Assembly: GCA_016784735.1 (NCBI GenBank)
Contig: JADHUC010000073.1
Location: forward strand, 1-40,939
Source of the DNA: Pirellulaceae bacterium
GTDB lineage: Bacteria > Planctomycetota > Planctomycetia > Pirellulales > Pirellulaceae
Reading direction: 5' to 3'
DNA: 40,939 nucleotides
Part shown: piece after piece, positions 7,898 through 15,588 of the stretch
Layout: each line of letters starts with the position of its first letter
Position numbering within the stretch: the first letter of the stretch is position 1
Notes under the pieces: generated by a model
What the model was told of the DNA's origin: nothing
Database searches by the model: none
Seen by the model: only the letters and a program-made list of their open reading frames with translations
Position numbers and translations under genes: made by a program

Positions 7898-10800
7898 TCA
7901 TTCATCGTCTTTTGTTTGCAGGCAGATGACGGCCCCGTCTATCGTAGAGACGAAAACACCGTAATTGGTCAACGCCATGCCGTCTAGGACCGGTGGCGCG
8001 GGCAGTGGGCAGTCTTCCAGCTTTGCCCCGTCTTTTCGGGAAGCAATCCAGAGTGTCCCCGGAGTATCGCCAGATGCCGCGCCGGGCAGTGACTCGCCGC
8101 CGGCAACCAACAGTGCATCGGTAGTCAGCACGATCGAACGAGCCACGAAGGGCAGTTGCGAGACCCACTCGATCTGCCGCCGCCCAACTGGTTCGCCTGT
8201 CCTCCTTTTCTCGCGTTCCGCATCTTCCTGGCTTTGTGGTGTTGGTGTGAGGACCTCGGCAAATAAACGGTAGTCACTCGCGGCTCCGCGGCCGACATGC
8301 CCGTCGCCCGCTTGATAGCGCAGGCGGCCATAGCCGTAGATGTGTTTCCCGCCGTCGAATACGAGCAACCGTCCGGCCGGCACGAGGTTGCCGACGTCTG
8401 GCCAGTGCGAGTAGCCGCCACCGATCTTCGTGCCGTACATCCAGTACGTTCGGTGCCACCAGGTGTCGTCCAGGAAACCACGTGGGGCGAAAAGGTGCGG
8501 CTCATCGGGGACAGGGGCCAGGTTTTTATCGACGCCCAAGCCGCGCATCCAAACGGCATCGTTCTGGATGGAGAGGATATCCGGCAGCACGCTTTGTCGG
8601 ATGACGTTAGCGCCTGGGCCACCGGTCACCCGCACGTCGGCTTTGTGCAGCAGTTCGCCGGTCCTGACGTCCAATGCGTGAAGTCGAATGCCGCCGTCGA
8701 TGCGCGCCGAGCGCCCGGCCGCGAAATAGGCGGTAAGCACGTCCCCCGTGAGCTTGTCATCCACCAACACCGACCCATGCACGGGCCATGCTGACTCGAG
8801 TTGTTCGTAGGCGAAGATTCGCCGATCCTGCGGCGCCGCGCGGAAACGCCAAATCAGCGCCCCGTCGGATGCTCGTAGGCAGTAGACGAACCCGCTGCGG
8901 GTCCCGAACAGGCACCGACCGGCCGAAAGGGTTGGCGGAGAATCGATACGACCGTCAGCGACGAAGGTCCAACCGGGCTGGCCGTCCGCTGCCGACAGGG
9001 CATGGAGCGCATGACGATTTGTCTCGGCTACGAACACGACGCCGCCGGCTACGACCGGCGCCGTGATGGGCGACGAGAGCTTGGTCGTCCACGTCACATG
9101 CGGCTTGCTCGGAGCCGGCAGGTCCTGATAACCGCTGCGGCGGGCGTCACCGCGGTAGGTCGGCCAGTTATGGTCAGGCTGGAGATTGGAGCCCGGAGGC
9201 TGGAGGAAATCATACGCTGGTCCTTTTTCGAGCGGCGGCGGGCCTTCTCCAGCGGAAGATTGAGGAGAAAGAGCATTTAGTCCGATCAGCATTTCCTCGG
9301 GCTGGCATGCGCAGGAATGCTGCGGCGCGTAGACCAGGCCGTTGGCGGGCATGGTGCCGTACTGGCATGCTCCGCGGTACCACGAGTCCCCTTTGACAGA
9401 GCCACTCACCAGATCGATGAACTGGATTCCGCCGCGGCCCACCATCAGCCATCGAAGGGTCGCCTTGTTCCGGTAGCAGCGATGGTGCCCCCATGCCTTT
9501 TGGGCAGGTATCGTCACGGTGATCTCGCCCGTTTTCAGGTCCCGCCCCTGGGTAAACCCAGGGTCGCTGCCGCCACGCAGGTTGCCGACCCACACCACTC
9601 CGTTGATCACGAAAACGTCCCCGGGTGTGTTGTAGTTTTCGGAATAGGGCGCACGCCACAGCTCCTTCCCGTCGTCGAGAGAATATGTGACCAGCTCTCC
9701 GTCCTGCCGATTCTCAAAGCCGCCGCTGGAAACGATCCACTCGCTGCCCTTATCCGGCGGAGACTTGCCCACATTGTCGCTTGCTGCGCGGTCGAGGATC
9801 AGCACAATGCCATCGTGAATAACCAGGGTGGGTGTGGACCAGGAGAAGCGGCTCCTTGCCAACGGCCGCTCGTTGCGCCACAGCTCTTTGCCTTCGAAAG
9901 CATCCAGGCAGATTACATGCGAGACGGTCTGAAGGCAGAGCTTTCCATCAGCGACCGCCATCGTCGTGGGCATAATTTCGCCGGATGCCTTGAATTCTCG
10001 CTTCCAGAGCAACTCGCCAGAGCCGGTCTTTGTCGCAACGATTCGCTGGGTCCCGTATATGGGGAACGCCTTGCGCTGAAGCCGCTGCCAGATCACCAGC
10101 TCTGGGGATCTCCTGAGGAATCCCTGGTTGATCGACTCTCTGCGCTCGTTGTGTTTGGCCGCCGTCATGTCGTCGGCCAGCACAAAGAGCGTCCCTTCTG
10201 TCAGCAGCAGTTCACGAGCGCCCTCCGTGTCGGCCACGGTGGAGAGTTCTTCGCCGGTCGCGGCATCCAAAACCGTAACCGGCACTCCATAATCTAAGGC
10301 GACGTACACCCGATCACCTGTTGCCACCAACCGCCGTCCGATCTCCGGCGGCCCGCTACGAAAGCCACGCAGATGAGCTTCCCAGTTCGTAATCGGGCGA
10401 TCCCACAGCAACACGCCGCTGAAGGCGTCTCTGGCCACCAGCTTCCACTGGGGTGGCAGGTAGACCGAGCTGATGGGGCCTTCGTCGATGATGTAGAAGA
10501 TCCTTCCGCCGGCCGTGACCATGGCACTCATGCTGGAAAAATGCTCGTGGCTCCTGGCGTACTCGGGCCCACAGGTCCAGCGCAGACCCCGCGACGGGTC
10601 GACCACCGTGTCACTGGAGACGGCGTTGTTCGAAGCGTCGTGCAGGAAGTGACTCCACTCGTCCAGTTCCGCCGGCCACGGCTTTCTGAGAGGCTGGAGA
10701 CTGGAGGCTGAAGCCTGGAGGGAGATCGCGACACCGCCGGGGGCGAGTACTCGCATCAATTCGTCCTGCGAAACCTGCCCGTCGTAATCGTTGAGGACGA

Positions 10801-11116
10801 TCAAGTTGACGAGGCTGTCCACAAACGGCAGTTGGGAACCATCCCATCGGGCTGCGGTCACCGAACCATAAAGCCCTTTGTCGCGCAGATAGTCTCTCGA
10901 CGCCGCAACCTTCCCTGGATCGCGATCCAGACCGTGGACCAAGTACGAATCACCAGCGCGCAACTCCGCCAGCAGCGTCGGCCTGTCGCAGCCGATCACA
11001 ACAATCAGCCCCCCTTTGACCCCCGAAGCATCAAGGATCTGCTTGGCATCCTGAGCCGTTGCGTATGAGAGACACGTCGCGATAAGTCCGAGCGTAATCA
11101 GTGCGACTCTGTTCAT
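7898..11116 (-). CDS. Secreted methyltransferase-like domain fused to PQQ beta-propeller
   Basis: A 1072-residue protein with a clean signal peptide (MNRVALITLGLIATCLSYATAQ). Residues about 23-135 follow the order of a class I SAM-methyltransferase fold: a motif-I-like strand (GLIVVIGCD), an acidic strand end (VHGLDRDP), LPFVDSLVNLIVLND, and MRVLAPGGVAISL. The glycine-rich loop is degenerate (GCDRPT in place of GCGxG). A linker WSHFLHDASNNAVS leads into two propeller-like halves with PQQ blades (TGSGELLWKREF, DDGKELWRAPY, ASDGALIWRFRA) and a Cys motif SCACQP. The same architecture recurs in planctomycetes. An exported SAM enzyme would lack cofactor, so a non-enzymatic or other ligand-binding role is likely. 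GGAG precedes the ATG, which lies 9 bases after the DUF1080 gene. Confidence 0.84.
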   Translation of the reverse strand: MNRVALITLGLIATCLSYATAQDAKQILDASGVKGGLIVVIGCDRPTLLAELRAGDSYLVHGLDRDPGKVAASRDYLRDKGLYGSVTAARWDGSQLPFVDSLVNLIVLNDYDGQVSQDELMRVLAPGGVAISLQASASSLQPLRKPWPAELDEWSHFLHDASNNAVSSDTVVDPSRGLRWTCGPEYARSHEHFSSMSAMVTAGGRIFYIIDEGPISSVYLPPQWKLVARDAFSGVLLWDRPITNWEAHLRGFRSGPPEIGRRLVATGDRVYVALDYGVPVTVLDAATGEELSTVADTEGARELLLTEGTLFVLADDMTAAKHNERRESINQGFLRRSPELVIWQRLQRKAFPIYGTQRIVATKTGSGELLWKREFKASGEIMPTTMAVADGKLCLQTVSHVICLDAFEGKELWRNERPLARSRFSWSTPTLVIHDGIVLILDRAASDNVGKSPPDKGSEWIVSSGGFENRQDGELVTYSLDDGKELWRAPYSENYNTPGDVFVINGVVWVGNLRGGSDPGFTQGRDLKTGEITVTIPAQKAWGHHRCYRNKATLRWLMVGRGGIQFIDLVSGSVKGDSWYRGACQYGTMPANGLVYAPQHSCACQPEEMLIGLNALSPQSSAGEGPPPLEKGPAYDFLQPPGSNLQPDHNWPTYRGDARRSGYQDLPAPSKPHVTWTTKLSSPITAPVVAGGVVFVAETNRHALHALSAADGQPGWTFVADGRIDSPPTLSAGRCLFGTRSGFVYCLRASDGALIWRFRAAPQDRRIFAYEQLESAWPVHGSVLVDDKLTGDVLTAYFAAGRSARIDGGIRLHALDVRTGELLHKADVRVTGGPGANVIRQSVLPDILSIQNDAVWMRGLGVDKNLAPVPDEPHLFAPRGFLDDTWWHRTYWMYGTKIGGGYSHWPDVGNLVPAGRLLVFDGGKHIYGYGRLRYQAGDGHVGRGAASDYRLFAEVLTPTPQSQEDAEREKRRTGEPVGRRQIEWVSQLPFVARSIVLTTDALLVAGGESLPGAASGDTPGTLWIASRKDGAKLEDCPLPAPPVLDGMALTNYGVFVSTIDGAVICLQTKDDE

Positions 11117-11125
11117 TTCACTCCA

Positions 11126-13396
11126 TCATTGTCTGTCTTGTCCTGCTTCTTCTTCGCCGATGTTATCACCGTTGCTAGATTCCGACGAAGTCGCTTCGCT
11201 GGGTGGGGTCAATTCGACCTCGGCAATCTCCAGCCCAACCTGTTTATCCAGCGTGTGAAGCCAAATGGACTCGAGAACGAAGTGGAAGGGCGCGCTCGGC
11301 AGCTTGTCTTTCATGCCGGCAAGCGAAGGGTCGAGCTGGTATTCTCGAAGTTGGAGAGTGACCTCAAAGCTCTTTCCACTTTGAAACTCGTCAGCGGGGC
11401 GAACGGTATGAAAGCGACCCGCGAAGTCTCCATTGGGGTGGTTGATCGTGATGCCGAAGTAGACCGGCTGGGCTGTCGCAATTTGCCCGCGTATTCCAAG
11501 ACGGGAGGCGGGCCGCAGTACGACGGGCGGCTTGTTATCACCGGAAACCCCGAATGGCACCACATAGATGGTTGGTCCTTCGGGTATCCTGACCGGGATC
11601 GCTTTGCGTCTCGCGCCTTCCCCGTCCGTTTCGGCCGACCACTTCCACCGGTTGACCGACTTGGGAACCCGCACAGGAGCCGCGCTGACGCGGGATTTGG
11701 CGGGAACATCTATGGCTGGCGCGATCTCTTTATTATTGTCCTTCGCGGGTGGTATTCTTCCTTCGGCCACGTATTCCAGTATCTTCACGAAAGAGAAGCC
11801 CCGATTGGGCATGTCCGGATCCGTCTTTTCTTTTTCCTTCCACAATCGTCCGATCCTGCCCCGTTGCTCTTCGGTCAGTTCTTCCATGCGACGATCGACG
11901 TACTGCTGATGTTTCGCGGGCTCGTACCCTTCAGGCAGGTCGACGGCGTCGATCTGGGCCAGTAGTTCTGCGTTGGGTGACTTCGGCGGCTTGCGCTTCG
12001 CAGTCGCTGTTGCACTAGGCTGGGGCTCGCCGGGTCCGAGTTCTCTGATGAAGATACTGCGGTATTCAATGGGGCACGGGTTCTCCGCGCCCAGGTTGTC
12101 ACCATGCACAACGATGTGCTTCTGAAGCCGGATGGGGGCCGGCTCCATGTTCATCATCCAGTCGTGATAGACGAAGTTGTTGTGAAGAACCTCGCCGTCA
12201 AATTCGGCTGAGAAGGTCCGGCCTTTCATGGTCAGCTTGACCGTATGCCACACGCCGACTTCCGGGTCGATATGCCTGACGTGAGGTTTCTCTTCCTTCT
12301 TGAGTTCCACTTTCTTTGCAGTCTCTTTCGGGAGAAAGTAGTAGCTTTCCAGGTGGCCCATTCCGCCCTTTGATCGCAAGTTGAACTGTTCCTGGTCTCC
12401 AAAACCCGGAATATGCGGAATCAGTCGCCGGAAGTTGATGCCGCTGTCGGAAATGGTCGGCATCCTGAAATCGAGCATCAGGATGAAATCTCTGTAATGC
12501 TTCTTTGTTGCCAGGTCCGCGCCCCAGCGTTCGAGAAGCGCCGGTGACTTGAGCACCCCGTCTTCAATCGACCAGTACTGTTTGACCAGGGGCGGAGTAT
12601 GCCAGCCGGTGAGATCCTTGCCGTTGAAAAGTGCCGTGAAGCCTTCAGGCGGTACGTTCAGTTTCTTCTCTTCGTCAGCTTTCCACTGCTTGATGCATAC
12701 GTTGCGGACTGCGATCGGGCCGTAATCGCCTTGGATGATGATGGGACCCTGGGGAAACTGCTTGCGATCCCAGTTCGGGCCGCAGGCGTATGGCACTTCC
12801 TTGTTCTCCTGGATTACCAGACCATTGTGCACCACCTTGACGAATTTGGCGTGAGCCGTTTTGTTGCCGGCTTCGTCGAATCGAGCAGCCTGAAAGATGA
12901 TGTCCAGCGTCTGCCATTGGCCGGGAGGCTTGGCGGCGTTGACCCTGGGCGGAGAGCCCTCGTCGATGTGGTGGTAGGTCGGCTTGGTCTCGGCTCGGGG
13001 ATAGACCCCGCCGCAGTCGCCCGCCGTGGGCTTCTCGATGCCGTGGCTGTCGAGGATCTGGATTTCATGGTTGCCGTGAAAGATCACGCCGGAGTTGGAG
13101 CCCTTGGCCACCATGAATTCCACGTGGAATTCGACGTCGCGGTAATCGCGACGCTTAGTGACGAGGCTGGGACAATTGCCCTCTTTGCCGTTTATCAGGA
13201 CACCTGTTCCCGCGGTGCCTGTAAGCCGCCTGTTGTTATCCGGATCGAGCGTGACATCGCCGACCACGTCCCACTTGTCGCAGTTGTGCCACGCGTCGAA
13301 CCAGTCATCCGCCTCGACAACCGGGGCATGGCCAAGCAACAACAGCAGCATCGAGACGGCTAAGAAGCGTAATCCTATCGACGAAAATGTCTGCAT
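11126..13396 (-). CDS. Double DUF1080 (3-keto-disaccharide hydrolase-like) secreted protein
   Basis: A 756-residue protein. The ATG at 13396 was chosen because GGAG lies 9 bases upstream and the next residues are a signal peptide (FLAVSMLLLLLGHAPVVEA); the frame is open upstream to 13486 but only through repeat DNA. Two concanavalin-like DUF1080 domains follow: about 30-225 (GSNSGVIFHGNHEIQILDSHG, ending near RNVCIKQW) and about 235-470 (FTALFNGKDLTGWH, then YRDFILMLDFR, and EYRSIFIREL). DUF1080 proteins cleave or bind 3-keto-glycosides made by Gfo/Idh/MocA enzymes. The last 280 residues contain a helical segment (PEGYEPAKHQQYVDRRM) and a beta-rich C-terminal domain I do not recognise. Its neighbour upstream is the oxidoreductase, which fits a shared pathway. 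Confidence 0.85.
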   Translation of the reverse strand: MQTFSSIGLRFLAVSMLLLLLGHAPVVEADDWFDAWHNCDKWDVVGDVTLDPDNNRRLTGTAGTGVLINGKEGNCPSLVTKRRDYRDVEFHVEFMVAKGSNSGVIFHGNHEIQILDSHGIEKPTAGDCGGVYPRAETKPTYHHIDEGSPPRVNAAKPPGQWQTLDIIFQAARFDEAGNKTAHAKFVKVVHNGLVIQENKEVPYACGPNWDRKQFPQGPIIIQGDYGPIAVRNVCIKQWKADEEKKLNVPPEGFTALFNGKDLTGWHTPPLVKQYWSIEDGVLKSPALLERWGADLATKKHYRDFILMLDFRMPTISDSGINFRRLIPHIPGFGDQEQFNLRSKGGMGHLESYYFLPKETAKKVELKKEEKPHVRHIDPEVGVWHTVKLTMKGRTFSAEFDGEVLHNNFVYHDWMMNMEPAPIRLQKHIVVHGDNLGAENPCPIEYRSIFIRELGPGEPQPSATATAKRKPPKSPNAELLAQIDAVDLPEGYEPAKHQQYVDRRMEELTEEQRGRIGRLWKEKEKTDPDMPNRGFSFVKILEYVAEGRIPPAKDNNKEIAPAIDVPAKSRVSAAPVRVPKSVNRWKWSAETDGEGARRKAIPVRIPEGPTIYVVPFGVSGDNKPPVVLRPASRLGIRGQIATAQPVYFGITINHPNGDFAGRFHTVRPADEFQSGKSFEVTLQLREYQLDPSLAGMKDKLPSAPFHFVLESIWLHTLDKQVGLEIAEVELTPPSEATSSESSNGDNIGEEEAGQDRQ

Positions 13397-13443
13397 CTGT
13401 TGAATCTCCAAACTAGAACACGGGTTTTTCTTCTCTCTGCGTG

Positions 13444-13500
13444 CTCTGCGCCTCTGCGTGATGCCTCTTGTTCCGGAAGATGTCACGCAGAGGCGCAGAG
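13444..13500. repeat. Perfect 18-base inverted repeat (CTCTGCGCCTCTGCGTGA type)
   Basis: Arms 13444-13461 and 13483-13500 are exact reverse complements, with a 21-base loop that itself contains TTCCGGAA. It lies in the 171-base gap between the oxidoreductase stop and the DUF1080 start. It may attenuate or stabilise the operon mRNA, or be a dispersed repeat. No T-tract follows. Confidence 0.85.
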
Positions 13501-13567
13501 ATCGTTCTTGGGGGTCGATTCGAGCTTCTGAAACGGCACTTCCTTCACTCGGCTAAGGCGACACAAT

Positions 13568-14878
13568 CTACAGCGTCCATCCGTAGCGGTACTCGCGTCG
13601 GATGAACTCGTTGGCTTCCGGACAGTTCGTGACCTTCATGTTTTCCGCGTCCCACTCGATCTTCTTGCCGGCGCGATGGGCAACCGTTCCCAACAGCACT
13701 GTCTCGGTCAGTGGTCCAGCATACTCGAAGTTGCAGCCCGTCGGACTGCCCGTTTTGCACGCGGCTATCCACTCCTGCGGGTGCTCCAGTCCATGGGGCA
13801 GCCGTGGCCGCGCGACACCGGCAAACTTGTCGTCCGGATATAGCTTGAACCTGCCATAGTCAGCGATCAGCATCCCTTCGGAGCCAACGAACAGCACGCC
13901 CTCCGGGTAGTCGGGCATGTTGTGCTTTTTCTGTAGCGGCGGCCGTTTGTCGCCGTCGTACCAGGTGAGTTCCACAGGCGGCAGGTCGCCACGCGCGGGG
14001 AACGTCCAGCGGGCGATGAGCCATGGAGGCGCGCTTTCGCGATTGATGCTTGGGGCTTCCGCCTCGGCCGTCAGCGGGTACTTCAGGTCCAGCGCCGTAA
14101 ACGGAAGGTCGATCATGTGACATCCCATGTCGCCAAGCCTCCCGTTGCCGAAATCCCACCACTGTCGCCAGCCCTGTGGATGGTAGGTGGGATGATAAGG
14201 CCGAACGGGAGCCGGGCCCAGCCAGAGGTCCCACTTCAGGTGCTCCGGAACGGGAGGCCCATGCTTCGGCCGATCGCCGGGGGCCCATGCCTGATCGCAC
14301 CAAGCATGGACCTCTCGGACCTCTCCGATCGTTCCGGCTTTGATCATCGCAACCATGCTGCGATAGTTGTAGCCGGAGTGCGCTCCGTTCCCCATCTGAG
14401 TAGCCAGTCCGTACCTTCTGGCCACCTTGGTTGCCACACGGACTTCGTGGATGTCGCGGCCCAACGGTTTCTCGCAGTAGACGTGTTTGCCCATTTTCAT
14501 GGCCATCACACTGACGGGGATGTGCGTGTGGTCGGTGGACGCCACCACAACCGCGTCGATGTTCTTCTCCTCCCAGTCGAGCAGCTTGCGGAAATCGTGA
14601 TATCTCCTTGCCTTTGGAAATCGCTCGTACGTAGGAGCCGCTCGCTTGTCATCCACATCACAAAGCGCGACAATGTTCTCGCTTTCGACGGCGACTAGAT
14701 CCTCGTACCCTCTGCCGCCGGCACCAACACCGGCGATATTGAGCTTTTCACTCGGCGGAACGTAACCCACACCTCCCAGGACATGTCGCGGCACGATCGC
14801 GAATCCGGCCAGTGCTGCGCTGGCGAGTGACTTCTGAAGGAAGTCCCGGCGCTTCATGCGATTTTCAGGTGATGTCAT
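13568..14878 (-). CDS. Gfo/Idh/MocA family oxidoreductase with Tat signal
   Basis: A 436-residue NAD(P)-dependent sugar oxidoreductase. A twin-arginine export signal is seen at residues 9-30 (KRRDFLQKS, then hydrophobic ALAGFAIVP), so it folds with its cofactor before export. The Rossmann motif is GVGAGGRG (about 50-57), the family catalytic lysine motif is CEKPLG near 136, and a C-terminal alpha/beta domain carries the substrate side (GHxMIDLPF-like stretch CHMIDLPFTALDLKYP). AGGAG lies 7 bases before the ATG at 14878; Met8 is an alternative. Secreted planctomycete members are thought to oxidise glycosides to 3-keto sugars, which suits the DUF1080 gene immediately downstream. It is the first gene of the sugar operon. 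Confidence 0.92.
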   Translation of the reverse strand: MTSPENRMKRRDFLQKSLASAALAGFAIVPRHVLGGVGYVPPSEKLNIAGVGAGGRGYEDLVAVESENIVALCDVDDKRAAPTYERFPKARRYHDFRKLLDWEEKNIDAVVVASTDHTHIPVSVMAMKMGKHVYCEKPLGRDIHEVRVATKVARRYGLATQMGNGAHSGYNYRSMVAMIKAGTIGEVREVHAWCDQAWAPGDRPKHGPPVPEHLKWDLWLGPAPVRPYHPTYHPQGWRQWWDFGNGRLGDMGCHMIDLPFTALDLKYPLTAEAEAPSINRESAPPWLIARWTFPARGDLPPVELTWYDGDKRPPLQKKHNMPDYPEGVLFVGSEGMLIADYGRFKLYPDDKFAGVARPRLPHGLEHPQEWIAACKTGSPTGCNFEYAGPLTETVLLGTVAHRAGKKIEWDAENMKVTNCPEANEFIRREYRYGWTL

Positions 14879-14894
14879 GGCTCACTCCTGTTTG

Positions 14895-14917
14895 CAGGCA
14901 GAGCGATTCACTGCCTG
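14895..14917. promoter_or_regulatory. Operator-like inverted repeat upstream of the oxidoreductase gene
   Basis: Arms CAGGCAG and CTGCCTG (7 bases, perfect) are separated by 9 bases and lie 17-39 bases before the ATG at 14878. A TTGACT at 14932-14927 (minus strand) is placed like a -35 box, but the matching -10 (GAATCG, in the loop) is poor. It could be an operator or a leader hairpin. Confidence 0.3.
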
Positions 14918-14993
14918 GTCGTTCCAAGTCAAGTTCTCGTGGTGTCCGCTGCAGCGAGACCCTCACTTGTGGTTCGCTTCGTATCGGGCGACT

Positions 14994-15049
14994 CGTAGCT
15001 GCCTTCGCCAGAGCGCGGGAATCACCGCGTTCTGGCGAACGCAGCTACG
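14994..15049. repeat. 25-base imperfect inverted repeat
   Basis: Arms 14994-15018 and 15025-15049 pair at 23 of 25 positions around a 6-base loop. The core reads CGTAGCTGCNTTCGCCAGA on the plus strand. Confidence 0.85.
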
Positions 15050-15075
15050 GCGGATCATGAGCCCGTGTCGCCGCC

Positions 15076-15170
15076 CAAAGAACAGAGGCGGCCGGCCGCT
15101 GCTGATTGACGCCCAAGTGGAAATAAAAAGTCGCCAATCGTGCAGCGGGCCGGCCATACTCTGTTCTTTG
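15076..15170. repeat. Long-loop inverted repeat (CAAAGAACAGAG and GGCCGGCC)
   Basis: Left arm 15076-15097 and right arm 15148-15170 share CAAAGAACAGAG and GGCCGGCC in inverted order, differing in the few bases between the two blocks. About 50 A-rich bases form the loop. It could be a small non-autonomous element. Confidence 0.65.
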
Positions 15171-15255
15171 TGCCGTGGCTCCCGACACGCTCATCTCTGA
15201 GTTTCCTACCTTTCAGCGTGTCGAGCAAGGCGGCTGTGTGGCGAGAGCGAAAAAC

Positions 15256-15272
15256 GATACAAACGGATACAG
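15256..15272. promoter_or_regulatory. TACA-N6-TACA site (RstA-box-like), copy 1
   Basis: GATACAAACGGATACAG contains two TACA half-sites 10 bases apart. It lies about 380 bases upstream of the oxidoreductase start. It resembles the E. coli RstA box (TACATNTNGTTACA); the link to the RstA-like regulator here is inferred. Confidence 0.35.
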
Positions 15273-15278
15273 TTTCAG

Positions 15279-15316
15279 CAGTGTAGTCATCACGACAGAG
15301 CGTGATGACTACACTG
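15279..15316. repeat. Perfect 16-base inverted repeat
   Basis: CAGTGTAGTCATCACG (15279-15294) and its exact reverse complement (15301-15316) flank a 6-base loop. Confidence 0.88.
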
Positions 15317-15320
15317 CCCG

Positions 15321-15469
15321 GGTTGTGGGCGGGTCTCCCGACCGGCCCGCGCGACTGACCGAAGGTCTCCCCTTTCCCGTAATCCGGTTTGTGTTCTCTT
15401 GACGTCTTCACGGTATGCGGGAGACCTGCGGTCGGCGAGGTGGGACGGTCAGGAGACCGCCCCACAACC
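15321..15469. repeat. Nested double inverted repeat
   Basis: Outer arms 15321-15343 and 15447-15469 pair at 20 of 23 positions. Inner arms 15357-15371 and 15419-15433 pair at 14 of 15. The arms carry GGTCTCCCGACC-like sequence, related to the hairpin at 26093-26121. A cruciform, structured RNA or small mobile element is possible. Confidence 0.7.
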
Positions 15470-15519
15470 CGTGTTACATCCCCATACGCCTTGCTGCGTG
15501 CTGGCTCCGAACGAAGAAA

Positions 15520-15547
15520 CGCGGCCCGGACCTTCGTCCGAGCCGCG
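15520..15547 (-). terminator. Rho-independent terminator candidate after the M56 gene
   Basis: On the minus strand a 12-base GC-rich stem (11 pairs; CGCGGCTCGGAC) closes a GAAG loop and is followed by TTTCTTCG. It lies 42 bases after the stop of the M56-related gene. Confidence 0.6.
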
Positions 15548-15588
15548 CGTCGCCGATTCAACTCTGATCACATTGAATCATTGAGAGA

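Larger units (their letters stand above)
14879..15588. other. 710-base intergenic region made largely of inverted repeats
   Basis: No convincing gene. Short open frames here have repeat-derived translations. The region holds at least four hairpin elements, one TACA-N6-TACA site and a terminator, each listed separately. It separates the sugar operon (starting 14878) from the truncated M56 gene (ending 15589). Confidence 0.7.

Noticed and set aside
11129..11965. 278-codon plus-strand frame
   Set aside because: Antisense to the DUF1080 gene; composition is typical of a high-GC shadow frame.
15055..15561. 168-codon minus-strand frame in the repeat cluster
   Set aside because: Its translation comes entirely from inverted repeats and it has no plausible ribosome site or domain.
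14879..15588. CRISPR array
   Set aside because: The repeats are inverted pairs of different sequences, not regularly spaced direct repeats, and no cas genes are present.
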